Shown in pieces: positions 54,709 to 64,000 of a stretch of 64,000 bases of DNA; position 1 is the first letter of the stretch, and every line of letters starts with the position of its first letter. The position numbers and the translations under genes are program-made. Under the pieces are notes generated by a model. That model was given only the letters and a program-made list of their open reading frames with translations, did not search any database and had not been told where the DNA came from. The stretch is from Telmatactis stephensoni (taxonomy: Eukaryota; Cnidaria; Anthozoa; Actiniaria; Isophelliidae). The DNA lies in NCBI GenBank assembly GCA_029948255.1, contig JALIZF010001444.1, forward strand, positions 186,001 through 250,000, in the 5' to 3' direction.

Positions 54709-57700
54709 CTAACGCTTGTAGCCGTTGCACTGGGCAGCATAGTGGCCAAACTGGCGGCAATTAAAGCATCTACCCCTAGCTGGGGCTCTCCGGCCGCGAC
54801 CTCGACCTCGACCACCAAATATGGGGCCACTATTAGGTTCCCACGCACCATACCCATTAGCTAATTGCGTATTACGAGATAAAGCGGCAGGAGCTCTCAG
54901 GATCTTTTGGATCTGGGAAGCTACTTGTTTCTGCTGTTCGTCCCCCAACAGGCGTATGACTACATCGAGTAAACGCGGGTTGAAGACCAGCGGGCGACAC
55001 TGTTTGTATATTGCGTCATACTTGGACCGATCGGCGTGGTTGGAATCACGAGCGACATCCGCCAGGTGTTCGAGGGCGGCAAGCAACGCAATAGGGTCCA
55101 TCAGGCCGGCGGGCCGGTTTGCTAGCTGGCGCACAATATCGAGTGCTCTGGTAACGCCATCCGCTGCTACCGCTGACTGGAGGGTTTGAATGGAAGCTTT
55201 CACCGCTTGTAGTTCCTACATAGGGGGGGAAACAAAAAGGAAAGGGATGTCAGACGTGCAGTTCAATCGGGCACGGGCAAAGCAAAATTTGTGCCTCCCG
55301 CAGCAGCTTCCAATGGGCGCGTACGAATCAACTGTTACCAAAAACACAACATTGATTTCCACTACTAGTAGGGTACCTTTGCTTTGCCTGTACGCACGCC
55401 AGAGAAATATGAACATAGCACGTATTGAGCCCACCAACGCGTATTCACTTAATTTAAAAGTTAAAAACAAACAGCCAAACACAGTCTTCTTGTCCCACGT
55501 CTCAAATATGTGCACTAGAAAATTGTAGACAAACAGCGGAACATATCCATGTGATTTGGCAATTATAAACGAATGACGAAACACATTGCACCACAAGTGG
55601 AATACGTGCACCAGAAAAAATATACACGGGCAGCGAAACATTTTTACTGATTTCAAAATTATAAACGAATAACGAAACACATTATCAGAAAATTATACAA
55701 ACAAACAAACAAAAAAGAAAACTTTTAACCGATTTAAAAAAGCGTAAACAATTAAATAGCGAAACCCATTCACTTGCACGACGACTGGAATACGTGCTGC
55801 AGAAAAATATACCCCAACAGCGAAATATTTACACTCGATTGAAAATTATAAATGAATAACAAAACACATTAGCTTGTAGGCTGTCTAGAAAACGTGCACT
55901 AGAAAATTATCCACAAAAGCGAAACATTTTTATCGGATTAAGATTATAAACATGCAAATAGCGAAATACATTTGCTTGCAGCACGACTGGAATTTACAGA
56001 CCATAATTTGCTTGAGTGAACATGAACAATTGCGCAGTATTCCCCTTGGGTTATAGAATGTCCGACCAACATCGCAGATTTCAGAAATATTTACCGCATT
56101 TGCCGTTTTAATTTTTCTAAAGTACTCTTAAAATACATAAATTCCAAGAGAGACATGAGTTTTCAGCAAGCTATGTATAATCGTGCAGTGTACTGAGGAA
56201 ACGGTATTTGACTTGACGGACATAGCAACTGTAACTAAGATGGAACACAATGGATAGTGGATCTATGAATACGTGCACGGAAAAATATATATATATATAT
56301 GCTACACGAACAGCGAAACATTTTACTCTATTTTAAAATTATAAAGGAATAACGAAATATCTTCGCTTACAGCCTGTCTGGAATACGTGCACCAGAAAAT
56401 CATACACATTGCAAACAGCGAGACGCATAAGCTCGATTTGAAAATTACATCCACATAGCGAAACACATTCCCTGCTGTGCTCCACGTCTCGAAAACGTGT
56501 ACCAGAGCATCATAAACAGATAGCAAAACACCTTCGCTCACCGCGTCTCGAATACGTGCACCAAAACGTTACGTTCACATAGCGAAACACATTATATTCG
56601 CTTGCACCCCGTCTAGAATACGTGCACCAAAATGTTAAGCTCACATAGCGAAACACATTCGCTTGCACCACGTCTTGAATACGTGCACCAAAAAGTTATT
56701 TTCACATAGCGAAACACATTCGCTTGCACCACGTCTCGAATACGTGCACCAAAAAGTTATATTCATATTGCGAAACACATTTCGCTTGCACCACGTCTTG
56801 AATACGTGCACCAAAAAGTTATACTCACATAGCGAAACACATGCACTTGCACCACGCCTCGAATACGTGCACCAAAAAGTTATATTTACATTGCGAAACA
56901 CATTTCGCTTGCACCACGTCTTGAATACGTGCACCAAAAAGTTATACTCACATAGCGAAACACATTTCGCTTGCACCACGTCTTGAATACGTGCACCAAA
57001 AAGTTATTTTCACATAGCGAAACAGATTCGCTTGCACCACGTCTCGAATACGTGCACCAAAAAGTTATATTCATATTGCGAAACACATTTCGCTTGCACC
57101 ACGTCTTGAATACGTGCACCAAAAAGTTATACTCACATAGCGAAACACATTCACTTGCACCACGCCTCGAATACGTGTACCAAAAAGTTATATTTACATT
57201 GCGAAACACATTTCGCTTGCACCACGTCTTGAATACGTGCACCAAAAAGTTATACTCACATAGCGAAACACATTTCGCTTGCACCACGTCTTGAATACGT
57301 GCACCAAAAAGTTATACTCACATAGCGAAACACATTCACTTGCACCACGTCTCGAATACGTGCACCAAAAAGTTATATTTACATTGCGAAACGCATTCGC
57401 TTGCACCACGTCTTAGAACACGTACGCCAAAAAGGGTTATATTCACATAGCGAAATACATCCGCTCTGCCTCATGTCTTCTTGTCAATACGGGCACCAAA
57501 AAACTTGTAAGCCACATTCACACGACTCCCCGTAGCCAAAACCCATTTGCAAAAGGCGCTGGTACAAACACGAGGTCTAATTGCAAAGAGAACATTTTAC
57601 TCACCGCATCCACGTTTTGGGGTTCTTGAGGTTGAGCTTGGGCTTGAGCTTGAGCCTGGGCTGCAGGAGGCGGGTTATTAGCTGGCTGGTCATTAGCTGG

Positions 57701-57811
57701 TGCTTGTTGGTTATCTGGTGGAGGTTGGTCTTGCGGTGGATTGTTAGGAACTGGCAAATTGACAGCCGCCTGGACCAAAGCAGGTGGAACTGCTGCTGGT
57801 ATTTGAGCCAT
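54709..57811 (-). CDS. Ngaro gag, two exons
   Basis: Exon 1 (57811-57605) encodes 69 residues starting MAQIPAAVPPALVQ, rich in Pro, Gln, Ala and Asn, and ends GATGCG/GTGAGT. Exon 2 (55215-54709) follows a strong pyrimidine tract and TATGTAG, and encodes 168 residues: helical ELQAVKASIQTLQSAVAADG, an LLDVVIRLLGDEQQKQ stretch, an RGRGRGRRAPARGR basic patch, and a CCHC zinc knuckle CFNCRQFGHYAAQC before the stop. Both exons are in phase 0. Nucleocapsid-like RNA binding is expected from the knuckle. The 2.4-kb intron between them is unusual for a retroelement. Confidence 0.8.
55216..57604 (-). repeat. Gag intron filled with 61-62-bp tandem repeats
   Basis: A unit of about 61-62 bp (GCGAAACACATTCGCTTGC, ACCACGTCTTGAATACGTG, CACCAAAAAGTTATA...CACATA) is well conserved in some 14 copies from about 56580 to 57440 and decays leftward to about 55490. 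Variants (TATTTTC, ATATTCATATTG, ATACTC, ATATTTACATTG) recur in order with a 308-bp (five-unit) higher-order period, e.g. 56663 versus 56971. The intron is bounded by GTGAGT and TATGTAG. Confidence 0.85.
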
Positions 57812-57854
57812 GAGTAAAGGCGCAGCGATGAAACGAGAACAAGAAAGCGTCGAA

Positions 57855-58035
57855 AGCTAGACTTGGTCCCTTCTGAACTGGTTCAAAGAGGGTTTTTTGG
57901 TGCACGGCTGGTAATTTATACTGATTCGAGCCCATGGAGAGGTGAGAAGTAATCCTCTGGGGTTTAATTCAGTCCGAATAACATCGTAAATGTGAAATAT
58001 TTGGGGCATCGTGCGTGAAGTTCCCAGTGGGAATA
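57855..58035 (-). repeat. Ngaro split direct repeat A1
   Basis: 5' end of the element; 181 bp matching A2 (50075-50255). The gag ATG (57811) lies 44 bp inside it. Confidence 0.9.
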
Positions 58036-58045
58036 TTATATAAAA

Positions 58046-58230
58046 CAGATAGATTCCATTTTTCCGTGCTTCTGTACTCTAATCGATGCACAGAAGACGT
58101 CAAAATGTGGTGAGAAAAACAGTCACGCCACTCGACTTCGTCTCGTGGCGCACTTTTTTGTTCTCACCACATTTTGACGTCATCTGTGCATCGATTAGAG
58201 TACAGACGCACGGAAAAATGGAATCTATTT
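58046..58230. mobile_element. Foldback MITE, about 80-bp arms
   Basis: The left arm starts AGATAGATTCCATTTTTCCGTG and the right arm ends CACGGAAAAATGGAATCTATT. Further in, CTAATCGATGCACAGA-GACGTCAAAATGTGGTGAG is mirrored. Short loop. It lies 11 bp outside the Ngaro A1 end. Confidence 0.8.
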
Positions 58231-58511
58231 GTTAACTAACACTCATTTTGGTTAATTTATTACACTTTAATCGGCGTGTTTTTTTACAAACAACTGACAG
58301 TGTTCGATGTACTTGGATCCTTGGACAATAGGGCTCACTTTCGTTATTCTGGCTGAGTAATCACGCACAAATTAAAACAATTCAAGACAATTCAAAGCAG
58401 CTCAATTCAAGGACAAATCAAATGGAATTGCTTGTTAGGTACAGTTCGCTGTTGCGTTTATGAGTCAGTACGTTTAGAACTTTTCACAGATTCCGACAAG
58501 TCGCGACTTCC

Positions 58512-60476
58512 TTACAGCAGTATACAGCACTTGCACGCGTTATTGCGGGCTTCTTCACTGTTCACTTCATTTTCAGTATCATCAATAATATCACTGCCAT
58601 CACCACTTTCAGTATCATCAATATCACTGCCATCACCACGTCTTTCTTGGAAAAGCGATGAAAACCCCTTATTCATTAAAGCTTTAATATCATCATATGT
58701 ACTGTTGTGAATGAGATCACTTCTTTTGAGCCAGCCTAAAGCGTCTTGCAATGTTGACACAGTTTCAATAAACTCCTTTTGTGCAACAACCTTTCTTACA
58801 GTTTTAGACGGCTCCATTGCGCTTGGTACTAAAGCAACAAGATCGTTACCTTTTTTCGCTTCTTTAAAGAACTCGATTGCCAAACTAATAACCTCATCAT
58901 TTAAAGAAAGATTCGCAGTTTTTTCTTCAACAAAAGATGTGAAGTCGTTGTCGTTGTCAAATTCATCAGACTTTAGAAACCACAGTTTTGTGAGGTTTCG
59001 TGCTAGCAGTAACTGATAGATATTGATATTTATTCGCATCTGATATTCAATACCCTCGTCCAAACCATCCTGAAGCCATTTAGGTATGCTCCGTAAACAT
59101 TCTTCATACCTGGAAATAAAAACCGGATAAAGAAAGGAAATCATTTTTTGGACGGCATCGTCTGACAAATTGCTGTCTTGAAGATTCGCAATAAAAGGCG
59201 TCAGATCAAAATCTTGGAGACGCAATGTTTGAGACAGGTAAGCCATCGAAAAAATCCTTTTGAACATGCTGATGGACTTGGCTAAGATGCTTTTCCTCAC
59301 ACCTCTAACGATTGCAGCTGCTTCAGTAAGGTTTTGAGAGTCTTCTCCCTGCAGAAGATTACTCTCTGGTATGATGTAGTGAGGAAGACATCCATCTTCA
59401 AGACACTGAGCAAGACGATCCAACATATAAACAAGACACTTGGCTAAATTGTCTTCCTTCCAAAAGGACTCATCCTGCTTTTCGATTTCCCAGAAGAGCA
59501 GATTTTTAAGAATATACGACGACACGACGTCAGGGAAATACAATTTCTTGAGCATCTTCAGAAGAACGATCACATGACGCTGAACTGGTGTCACGCTTTG
59601 GGCAAGTTTGTTTTCAGCCACAGAAAAAGATAATCTCCATTCAGTGTCATCCATGGATAATTTATCTGGTAAATCCTGATATTCTTTTGAAGTTGATGCC
59701 TGATTTGGATCTTCTGTGTAGTCTTCTAGTTTCAGCGACTCATTCAGTCGTTTACCTCTCGCAACTGCGGCAATATGACAACCAGATTCAAAGATGTCTT
59801 GAATAAGTTCAGGAGATGGCCAAACTCCAAAACGAGGTCGTACCAACCATTCCATAGCAGGTTGAGGCCATGCTTGGGGGTACTCGAACACTGCAGTGTT
59901 GTCTGCTTCAAAACTTAAAAGTGATTTCTTACATTTTGGATGATCAAAATTAAATTTAAATGCTGGCCCATGCAACTCACGCGTAGCAGCTGCCTTTTCC
60001 AACTCGTTTATTGCTTGGATTGGCTTGGGGAGGGAACCATAAGGGAGTAAAGAGCTGTGATTTAGAAAGGTAATGTTTTTGTATTCTGGGTGAAGTTCTT
60101 TCAACTCTTCAGTAAGCCTTAGTTTAACATATCTTGGATTATCTTTGACGTGCTCTACAGTAAAAATAGGAATAAGTTGCTGCTGATCATTTTGAACCCG
60201 ATAGTCGTGTAATTTCATGCCATCGATGTCGGGCTGCCAGAATCTCCTTTCAAGTACAGGCTCGCTCAATGGATCATCGTCGCTTTTGGATACTAAAAAC
60301 TGAGGAATACAAAACCCTTCAGCCTGGCTGCCCGTTAGGATTTTATCAGGAGGGTCAACAAATGGGCTGTCTGGGTATAAATACTTTATTTCATCTCTGG
60401 CTGTCCACATAAACCAGTCAGCATAGAAAAATGGTTCAAGCCAAACCTTGGATGTCTCGTCGTAAGTAAACGAATT
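58512..60476 (-). CDS. Mab-21/cGAS-like nucleotidyltransferase-fold protein with CaaX tail
   Basis: Open for 654 residues from a polyT-AAG acceptor at 60477 (phase 0); upstream exon(s) not found, or translation starts at the Met at 60410. N-terminal part: TSKVWLEPFF...YADWFMW, then TGSQAEGF, the GS-x-x-E loop of cGAS/Mab-21 nucleotidyltransferases, and PDIDGM, which supplies a DxD metal pair. Middle: AMEWLVRPRFGVWPSPELIQ. The Mab-21 C-terminal helical domain spans about WRLSFSVAENKLAQS to HYIIPESNLL. A further helical region leads to an acidic tail with an internal repeat (GDGSDIDDTES then GDGSDIIDDTEN) and the end ACKCCILL. The family includes cGAS-like sensors making cyclic dinucleotides as well as inactive Mab-21 proteins; whether this one is active is unknown. 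CILL fits a geranylgeranyl CaaX box with adjacent Cys for palmitoylation, implying membrane attachment. Confidence 0.82.
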   Translation of the reverse strand, partial: NSFTYDETSKVWLEPFFYADWFMWTARDEIKYLYPDSPFVDPPDKILTGSQAEGFCIPQFLVSKSDDDPLSEPVLERRFWQPDIDGMKLHDYRVQNDQQQLIPIFTVEHVKDNPRYVKLRLTEELKELHPEYKNITFLNHSSLLPYGSLPKPIQAINELEKAAATRELHGPAFKFNFDHPKCKKSLLSFEADNTAVFEYPQAWPQPAMEWLVRPRFGVWPSPELIQDIFESGCHIAAVARGKRLNESLKLEDYTEDPNQASTSKEYQDLPDKLSMDDTEWRLSFSVAENKLAQSVTPVQRHVIVLLKMLKKLYFPDVVSSYILKNLLFWEIEKQDESFWKEDNLAKCLVYMLDRLAQCLEDGCLPHYIIPESNLLQGEDSQNLTEAAAIVRGVRKSILAKSISMFKRIFSMAYLSQTLRLQDFDLTPFIANLQDSNLSDDAVQKMISFLYPVFISRYEECLRSIPKWLQDGLDEGIEYQMRININIYQLLLARNLTKLWFLKSDEFDNDNDFTSFVEEKTANLSLNDEVISLAIEFFKEAKKGNDLVALVPSAMEPSKTVRKVVAQKEFIETVSTLQDALGWLKRSDLIHNSTYDDIKALMNKGFSSLFQERRGDGSDIDDTESGDGSDIIDDTENEVNSEEARNNACKCCILL

Positions 60477-60509
60477 CTTAAAAACAACAACAACAATTCA
60501 ATTATTCAA

Positions 60510-60519
60510 CCAATCAATT

Positions 60520-60562
<43 letters not shown>

Positions 60563-60564
60563 TG

Positions 60565-60614
<50 letters not shown>

Positions 60615-60616
60615 TG

Positions 60617-60678
<62 letters not shown>

Positions 60679-60680
60679 TG

Positions 60681-60716
<36 letters not shown>

Positions 60717-60720
60717 ATCA
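60510..60720. repeat. (CAAT)n microsatellite with periodic AAATG interruptions
   Basis: About 50 CAAT units interrupted at about 60560, 60612 and 60676 by the same CAAATGATCAAT variant, suggesting that a block of roughly 55-60 bp was itself duplicated. It sits directly 5' of the Mab-21 coding exon. Confidence 0.9.
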
Positions 60721-60768
60721 GCAACATCATTTACAATTAGAACATTTCTATCTTTGCAACATTTATGG

Positions 60769-60960
60769 AGGCAGCATGGCCGAGTGGTCAGAGCGTTGGT
60801 CTCGCAATCTGGCGGTCCCAGGTTCGATACCCGCTCTGGCCACTAGCTGAGACTGAATTTGTTCCGATTTCGATTAGTTCAAATTCAGTTTCTCGGCCAT
60901 GCTTGTAATATAGCCAACTGGTTCGCCTCCTTGCCAGTTGGGATTTTTAAACACTTTATG
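60769..60960 (+). mobile_element. tRNA-derived SINE
   Basis: The A-box-like TGGCCGAGTGGTC (about 60777) and the exact B box GGTTCGATACC (60821) are spaced as in a tRNA gene. They are followed by a tRNA-unrelated body containing AACTGGTTCGCCTCCTTGCC. The acceptor ends do not pair, so a working tRNA is unlikely. It is absent from the corresponding position of the left duplicate, so it was inserted after the duplication. Confidence 0.65.
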
Positions 60961-61499
60961 TTTACCGATTATCAGTGTGTATTTATTTCAGGATTTGAGG
61001 ACCAGGTTGGAAAAAAGCCTTGCTTTACCTGTTATATCCTCGTTAAAACAAAGAGTATTTTTTTTTTTAGTTTCTGTACTTTGCAAATCTGTGATCATTT
61101 CACTGTACCGTCCCAACTTACCTTCAACATACTCCAGTACTTTCAAAGTCAATGTACTTGTGGTTGATGATAATATAATTGAGACGTACCTCAAGATTGA
61201 CGTTTACGGCAAATTAATTAAACCGCTAACTGTACGCTAACAGCAAACGGCTAAAAGGGCTAAAATTGACTTTGGTTTTGATTGTATATTTTGCTCTAAT
61301 CGACCCTCAAATCAATCCAACAATCAACAGTATAGAACTGAGTATAGAACAAATTTCTTAACCTTAGACCAAATATCTTCACTTAAGTGTGCAAATGTGA
61401 CAATTGGCTGAGGAGAGACGGCTAAAGTTTGCCGTTTGGCAGTTGCCATTTGCCGTAAACGTCAACTGATCTTAAGGTCTCTAATAGAGAGATTAAAGG

Positions 61500-61770
61500 C
61501 CCGGACACACGGCGCAACATTTCTTGAAACATTTGCTGAAACATCGCGCGCAACACAATGTTGCAGCGTGTGTCCACCCATTCCAGTGTTTCGCGAAACG
61601 TTGCGCGCAACACTCGCAGAAATAGGATCGAGTTCTACTTCTGCAACTGTCCAGAACTGTTGCGCGTAACATTACACGAGATGTTTCAGTGTTGGACACA
61701 CGGTGCAACAGTGTTGCGCGCGATGTTTCAGCAAATGTTTCGGGAAAAGTTGCACGGCAAACGGCAGAGA
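61500..61770. mobile_element. Palindromic GCGCAACA element
   Basis: Ends CCGGACACACGGCGCAACA and inverted counterparts; multiple TTGCGCGCAACA palindromes inside; the core GAGTTCTACTTCTG is shared with 33459-33690 and 39452-39715. Confidence 0.65.
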
Positions 61771-62327
61771 GGATCACGTGACCTGCTTTTCTCGCATCTT
61801 GCGTTGTTGTTTCAATGCGATCGAGGATGGGTCATTTTGTGTTACCGAGGGTTACCATGGTTACCGAGAACGAGATTACTTACTCGCTGCGCTCGTAATT
61901 CCATCTTCAATTTGTTAAACATAACTATAGTTTGTATCCATATATTACATATATAAAGCGAGCAGCGACACTAATCTCGTGGTAGTCTTGGCTAAGTATT
62001 GCCCAAGCAGGCCGGCTTCCATTCTTTGAATGTTTGAGGCGAACGGTCAGATTTTTCTATACGTCACAAAACGTCATCAACTGAGGGACCTACAAAATAC
62101 ACGAAATCACCACGTTCTCGAAATCTCGTTAGAGCTGGTTGTTTTCGAGTATGTTTGTGCTTTACAATTAAGCTCGATTTTATACGTTTGGTGCTTGGAG
62201 TGCATGGGGCGGCGAAGCTGTAATATAATTTACGACTCTAAACTTTACTTGATACTCAAGCGTGCTGTGATGTCTTTAGTAATTTTAAAATTTCTTAGGT
62301 TATATTATTGGGAAGACGTAATAGAGT

Positions 62328-62475
62328 CGTTTTCGTATGAGTGGGAAACTTACCGCGCCGTACCGTGACCGCGTCGTCAGTGCCGTAATGTCTATAAAAA
62401 CATTCGAAATTCATGCCGTAACCGTATCGTATCGTAACCGTACAGTGTTCCCACTCATACGAAAACGACTCTAAT
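62328..62475. mobile_element. MITE of the AGAGCAGTTTTCGTATGAG family
   Basis: Near-perfect terminal inverted repeats GAGTCGTTTTCGTATGAGTG / CACTCATACGAAAACGACTC, with TA on both sides. The best-preserved copy in the window. A single TTAGGTTATATTATT end of the 17783-18545 family lies just to its left. Confidence 0.8.
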
Positions 62476-62953
62476 TGAATACATAAGCATAATATAAAGT
62501 TCAGACAACCATGCAGTACAAGTCCTGGCGTAACATTTGCTTCCAAAAATTCCGGTTTCGTTGATCGAGCTGTTTATAGCGAAAAAGTTTTCTACCTCTT
62601 ATCTGAATTTTTATACGGACCGCATATTTGCACGATTGTAACTTTTTGAAACATATTTTTTTTCATAACTACTAGAAGTATAACAATTAATTCCTAGGAT
62701 TTCCTAAAAATCCGGTTTCGTTCAGCTATTTATAGGACCTTATATATGTATATAGCGAAAACTGAGATGTTTATATATACCTCTGAATTTATATTGACCG
62801 CTTTATATTTCGGAACGACTGTAAGCCGTTTTTGTACATGACCTCATTCTTCATATTGTCCATTAGAAACATTTTTTTTCATAAGCTACTAGAAGTAATA
62901 TGTTCCTAAAAATCCGGTTTTGTCTATTTATGGCGGAAACTAGAGATGTTATA

Positions 62954-63213
62954 TACCAAGAGACCATAATACTAAGAGAGCGAAACTCAGTATTGATGTT
63001 TGTGCGATGTTCGTGGCGCCTAAGGCTATTTTTAGTAATTTCGCCATCGCGAATTCAAAGGGTCCCTTCCGCGCGCACGTCAAAAATCAAATTCTATTGG
63101 TCGAGGGCCTTGCGCGCGTGATGGCGAAGTTACCAAAAATAGCCTTAGTCGCTGCGAACATCGCACAGATATCAATACTGAGTTTCGCTCTCTTAGTATT
63201 ATGGTCTCTTGTA
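62954..63213. mobile_element. Foldback MITE with about 105-bp arms, datable insertion
   Basis: The arms start TACCAAGAGACCATAATAC and end in the inverted GTATTATGGTCTCTTGTA, about 90 percent alike over some 105 bp. The left duplicate retains the uninterrupted target (AGATGTTTACCTC near 48730), so the insertion is younger than the segmental duplication. Confidence 0.85.
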
Positions 63214-64000
63214 TTTACCTCTCATCTGAATGACTGACACACTATTTATATGTTACGCTACTCGACACTTTTTCCCGAAGGCTACATTTCACCATGTAAT
63301 TAGCACCATTTCAGATCTTATATACACACCTCTAATTTTCAGAGAGAAACTATAAATTCCCACATCAAAGCTATACTCTAGGCTAAACCAAAACTCACTA
63401 AATAAAGTTCGTTGGCCGGATGGCTGTTTATTCGCGCTAATCCAGTAGATACATTTATTAGATATATATGGATTATCAACTAAAAGATAAAATTATTTCA
63501 GGCGGCTATTTCTTTAGAGTTAAATCATCTAATTCCAGTATTATTTCATAGGCAAAATTTCTCAGTCTATACAAACTATTTTGATTTTATATGTGAGTAA
63601 TTCCTGATTTCCGTCAAGTGTACAAATAGCTATAATCGGTCAAATGGTGTTTCGGTTATGCCTTGTGTCATTATCTTGATGCTATTAAAGAAGGAATTAA
63701 ACTTCAGTACTTACCAAGTGTGCCATGTCTTGTGTAGTACCTGTACAAGGCCGCTTATGACGAAATGAAAGTACTAGACTTCAATTCCGCAATCTTATTC
63801 AGCCTTCCTGAGCAGTGTTATAATTGGTCACCGTTTTTAGGTCAGTTTTTGATTGGTTAATCGAATCAAGTTCAACAAAAAAAATCAACGAAAATGATCA
63901 GAAGACATTCCAAAAGCAAAATAACAATCAATTAATTAGACAACAGAAAGCCGCGCGCCCATGGCGTTATAGACGCACGAGAGAAAATATAAAGAACGAT

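Larger units (their letters stand above)
49924..58035 (-). mobile_element. Ngaro-type (DIRS superfamily) retrotransposon, apparently intact
   Basis: Read on the minus strand the order is A1 (58035-57855), gag leader exon, long intron, gag, RT-RNase H, tyrosine recombinase, B1 (50328-50252), A2 (50255-50075), B2 (49999-49924). This A1-ORFs-B1-A2-B2 split-direct-repeat layout is diagnostic of Ngaro/PAT-like elements. A1 and A2 differ at about one position over 181 bp, and B1 and B2 agree over about 76 bp, so insertion is recent. All reading frames are open, with catalytic motifs present. No target-site duplication is seen, as expected for tyrosine-recombinase integration. It lies between the two Mab-21 segmental duplicates. 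Confidence 0.9.
58450..63925 (-). repeat. Segmental duplication, right unit
   Basis: Homologous to 45350-49212 in the same orientation. It is longer because of extra insertions: a CAAT array (60510-60720), a SINE (60769-60960), several MITEs (61500-61770, 62328-62475, 62954-63213) and an extra copy of the roughly 190-bp noncoding tandem repeat (about 62545-62950). Confidence 0.85.
60477..64000. other. 5' flank of the right Mab-21 copy
   Basis: Apart from the elements listed separately I find no supported exon. A CGAGCAGCGACACTA word at about 61963 is shared with 19552. The ends of the interval repeat the left-unit flank at 48960-49212. The upstream Mab-21 exon, if any, could lie here. Confidence 0.5.

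Noticed and set aside
56641..57409. Open frames of 107-133 residues on both strands in the Ngaro intron
   Set aside because: Stop-free by virtue of the 61-62-bp repeat; unit length is not a multiple of three and the region lies between splice sites.
56580..57440. CRISPR array
   Set aside because: Eukaryotic context and tandem units without unique spacers; it is a minisatellite within a retrotransposon.
60769..60842. A functional tRNA gene
   Set aside because: A and B boxes are present but the acceptor and anticodon stems do not pair well, and a SINE-like body follows.

Overview
The window is animal nuclear DNA: AT-rich, with intron-dense genes holding short phase-compatible exons, long repeat-filled introns, tRNA-derived SINEs and many miniature inverted-repeat elements. 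The genes (UBAP1, FBP1, ALDH7A1, a DM-domain gene, GKAP1, RPS15, Mab-21-like genes) are metazoan. Intron density, Mab-21/cGAS-like paralogues, a Ngaro retrotransposon and the repeat style suggest an invertebrate, most likely an anthozoan cnidarian (coral or anemone). That placement is an inference, not a species call.

Layout. 1-3882: the last three exons of a UBAP1-like ESCRT-I subunit (+). 3883-8423: repeats only. 8424-11852: a complete six-exon fructose-1,6-bisphosphatase (-), head to head with a 20-exon ALDH7A1/antiquitin gene (+, 12469-28689) across a 616-bp shared promoter region. Intron 2 of ALDH7A1 holds a 1.7-kb element with terminal inverted repeats and TA target duplications that encloses a DM-domain (DMRT-type) gene. 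28690-35001: repeats. 35002-39961: GKAP1 (12 coding exons, +). 41452-44109: ribosomal protein RPS15 (+).

45.3-64 kb is a tandem segmental duplication of a Mab-21/cGAS-like gene. The left copy (about 45.4-49.2 kb) is frameshifted in several places. The right copy (about 58.4-63.9 kb) is open and ends in a CaaX-type prenylation signal behind extra cysteines. Between them sits an apparently intact Ngaro (DIRS-superfamily tyrosine-recombinase) retrotransposon, 49924-58035, minus strand, with split direct repeats A1-ORFs-B1-A2-B2.

Most striking observations: (1) the Ngaro gag, RT and recombinase reading frames each open in phase 0 exactly after a polypyrimidine-AG and lack an early AUG. A single 69-codon leader exon ends in phase 0 at a GTGAGT donor, so one leader could be alternatively spliced to all three. 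(2) The fused A2/B1 junction forms an 11-6-11 inverted site resembling a tyrosine-recombinase core site. (3) A Mab-21-like protein carries a lipid-anchor tail. (4) A DM-domain gene lies inside a TIR element. (5) A GGGTTTCCTG motif recurs upstream of four housekeeping genes. (6) Three single-base frame breaks in otherwise conserved exons suggest assembly indels or decay.
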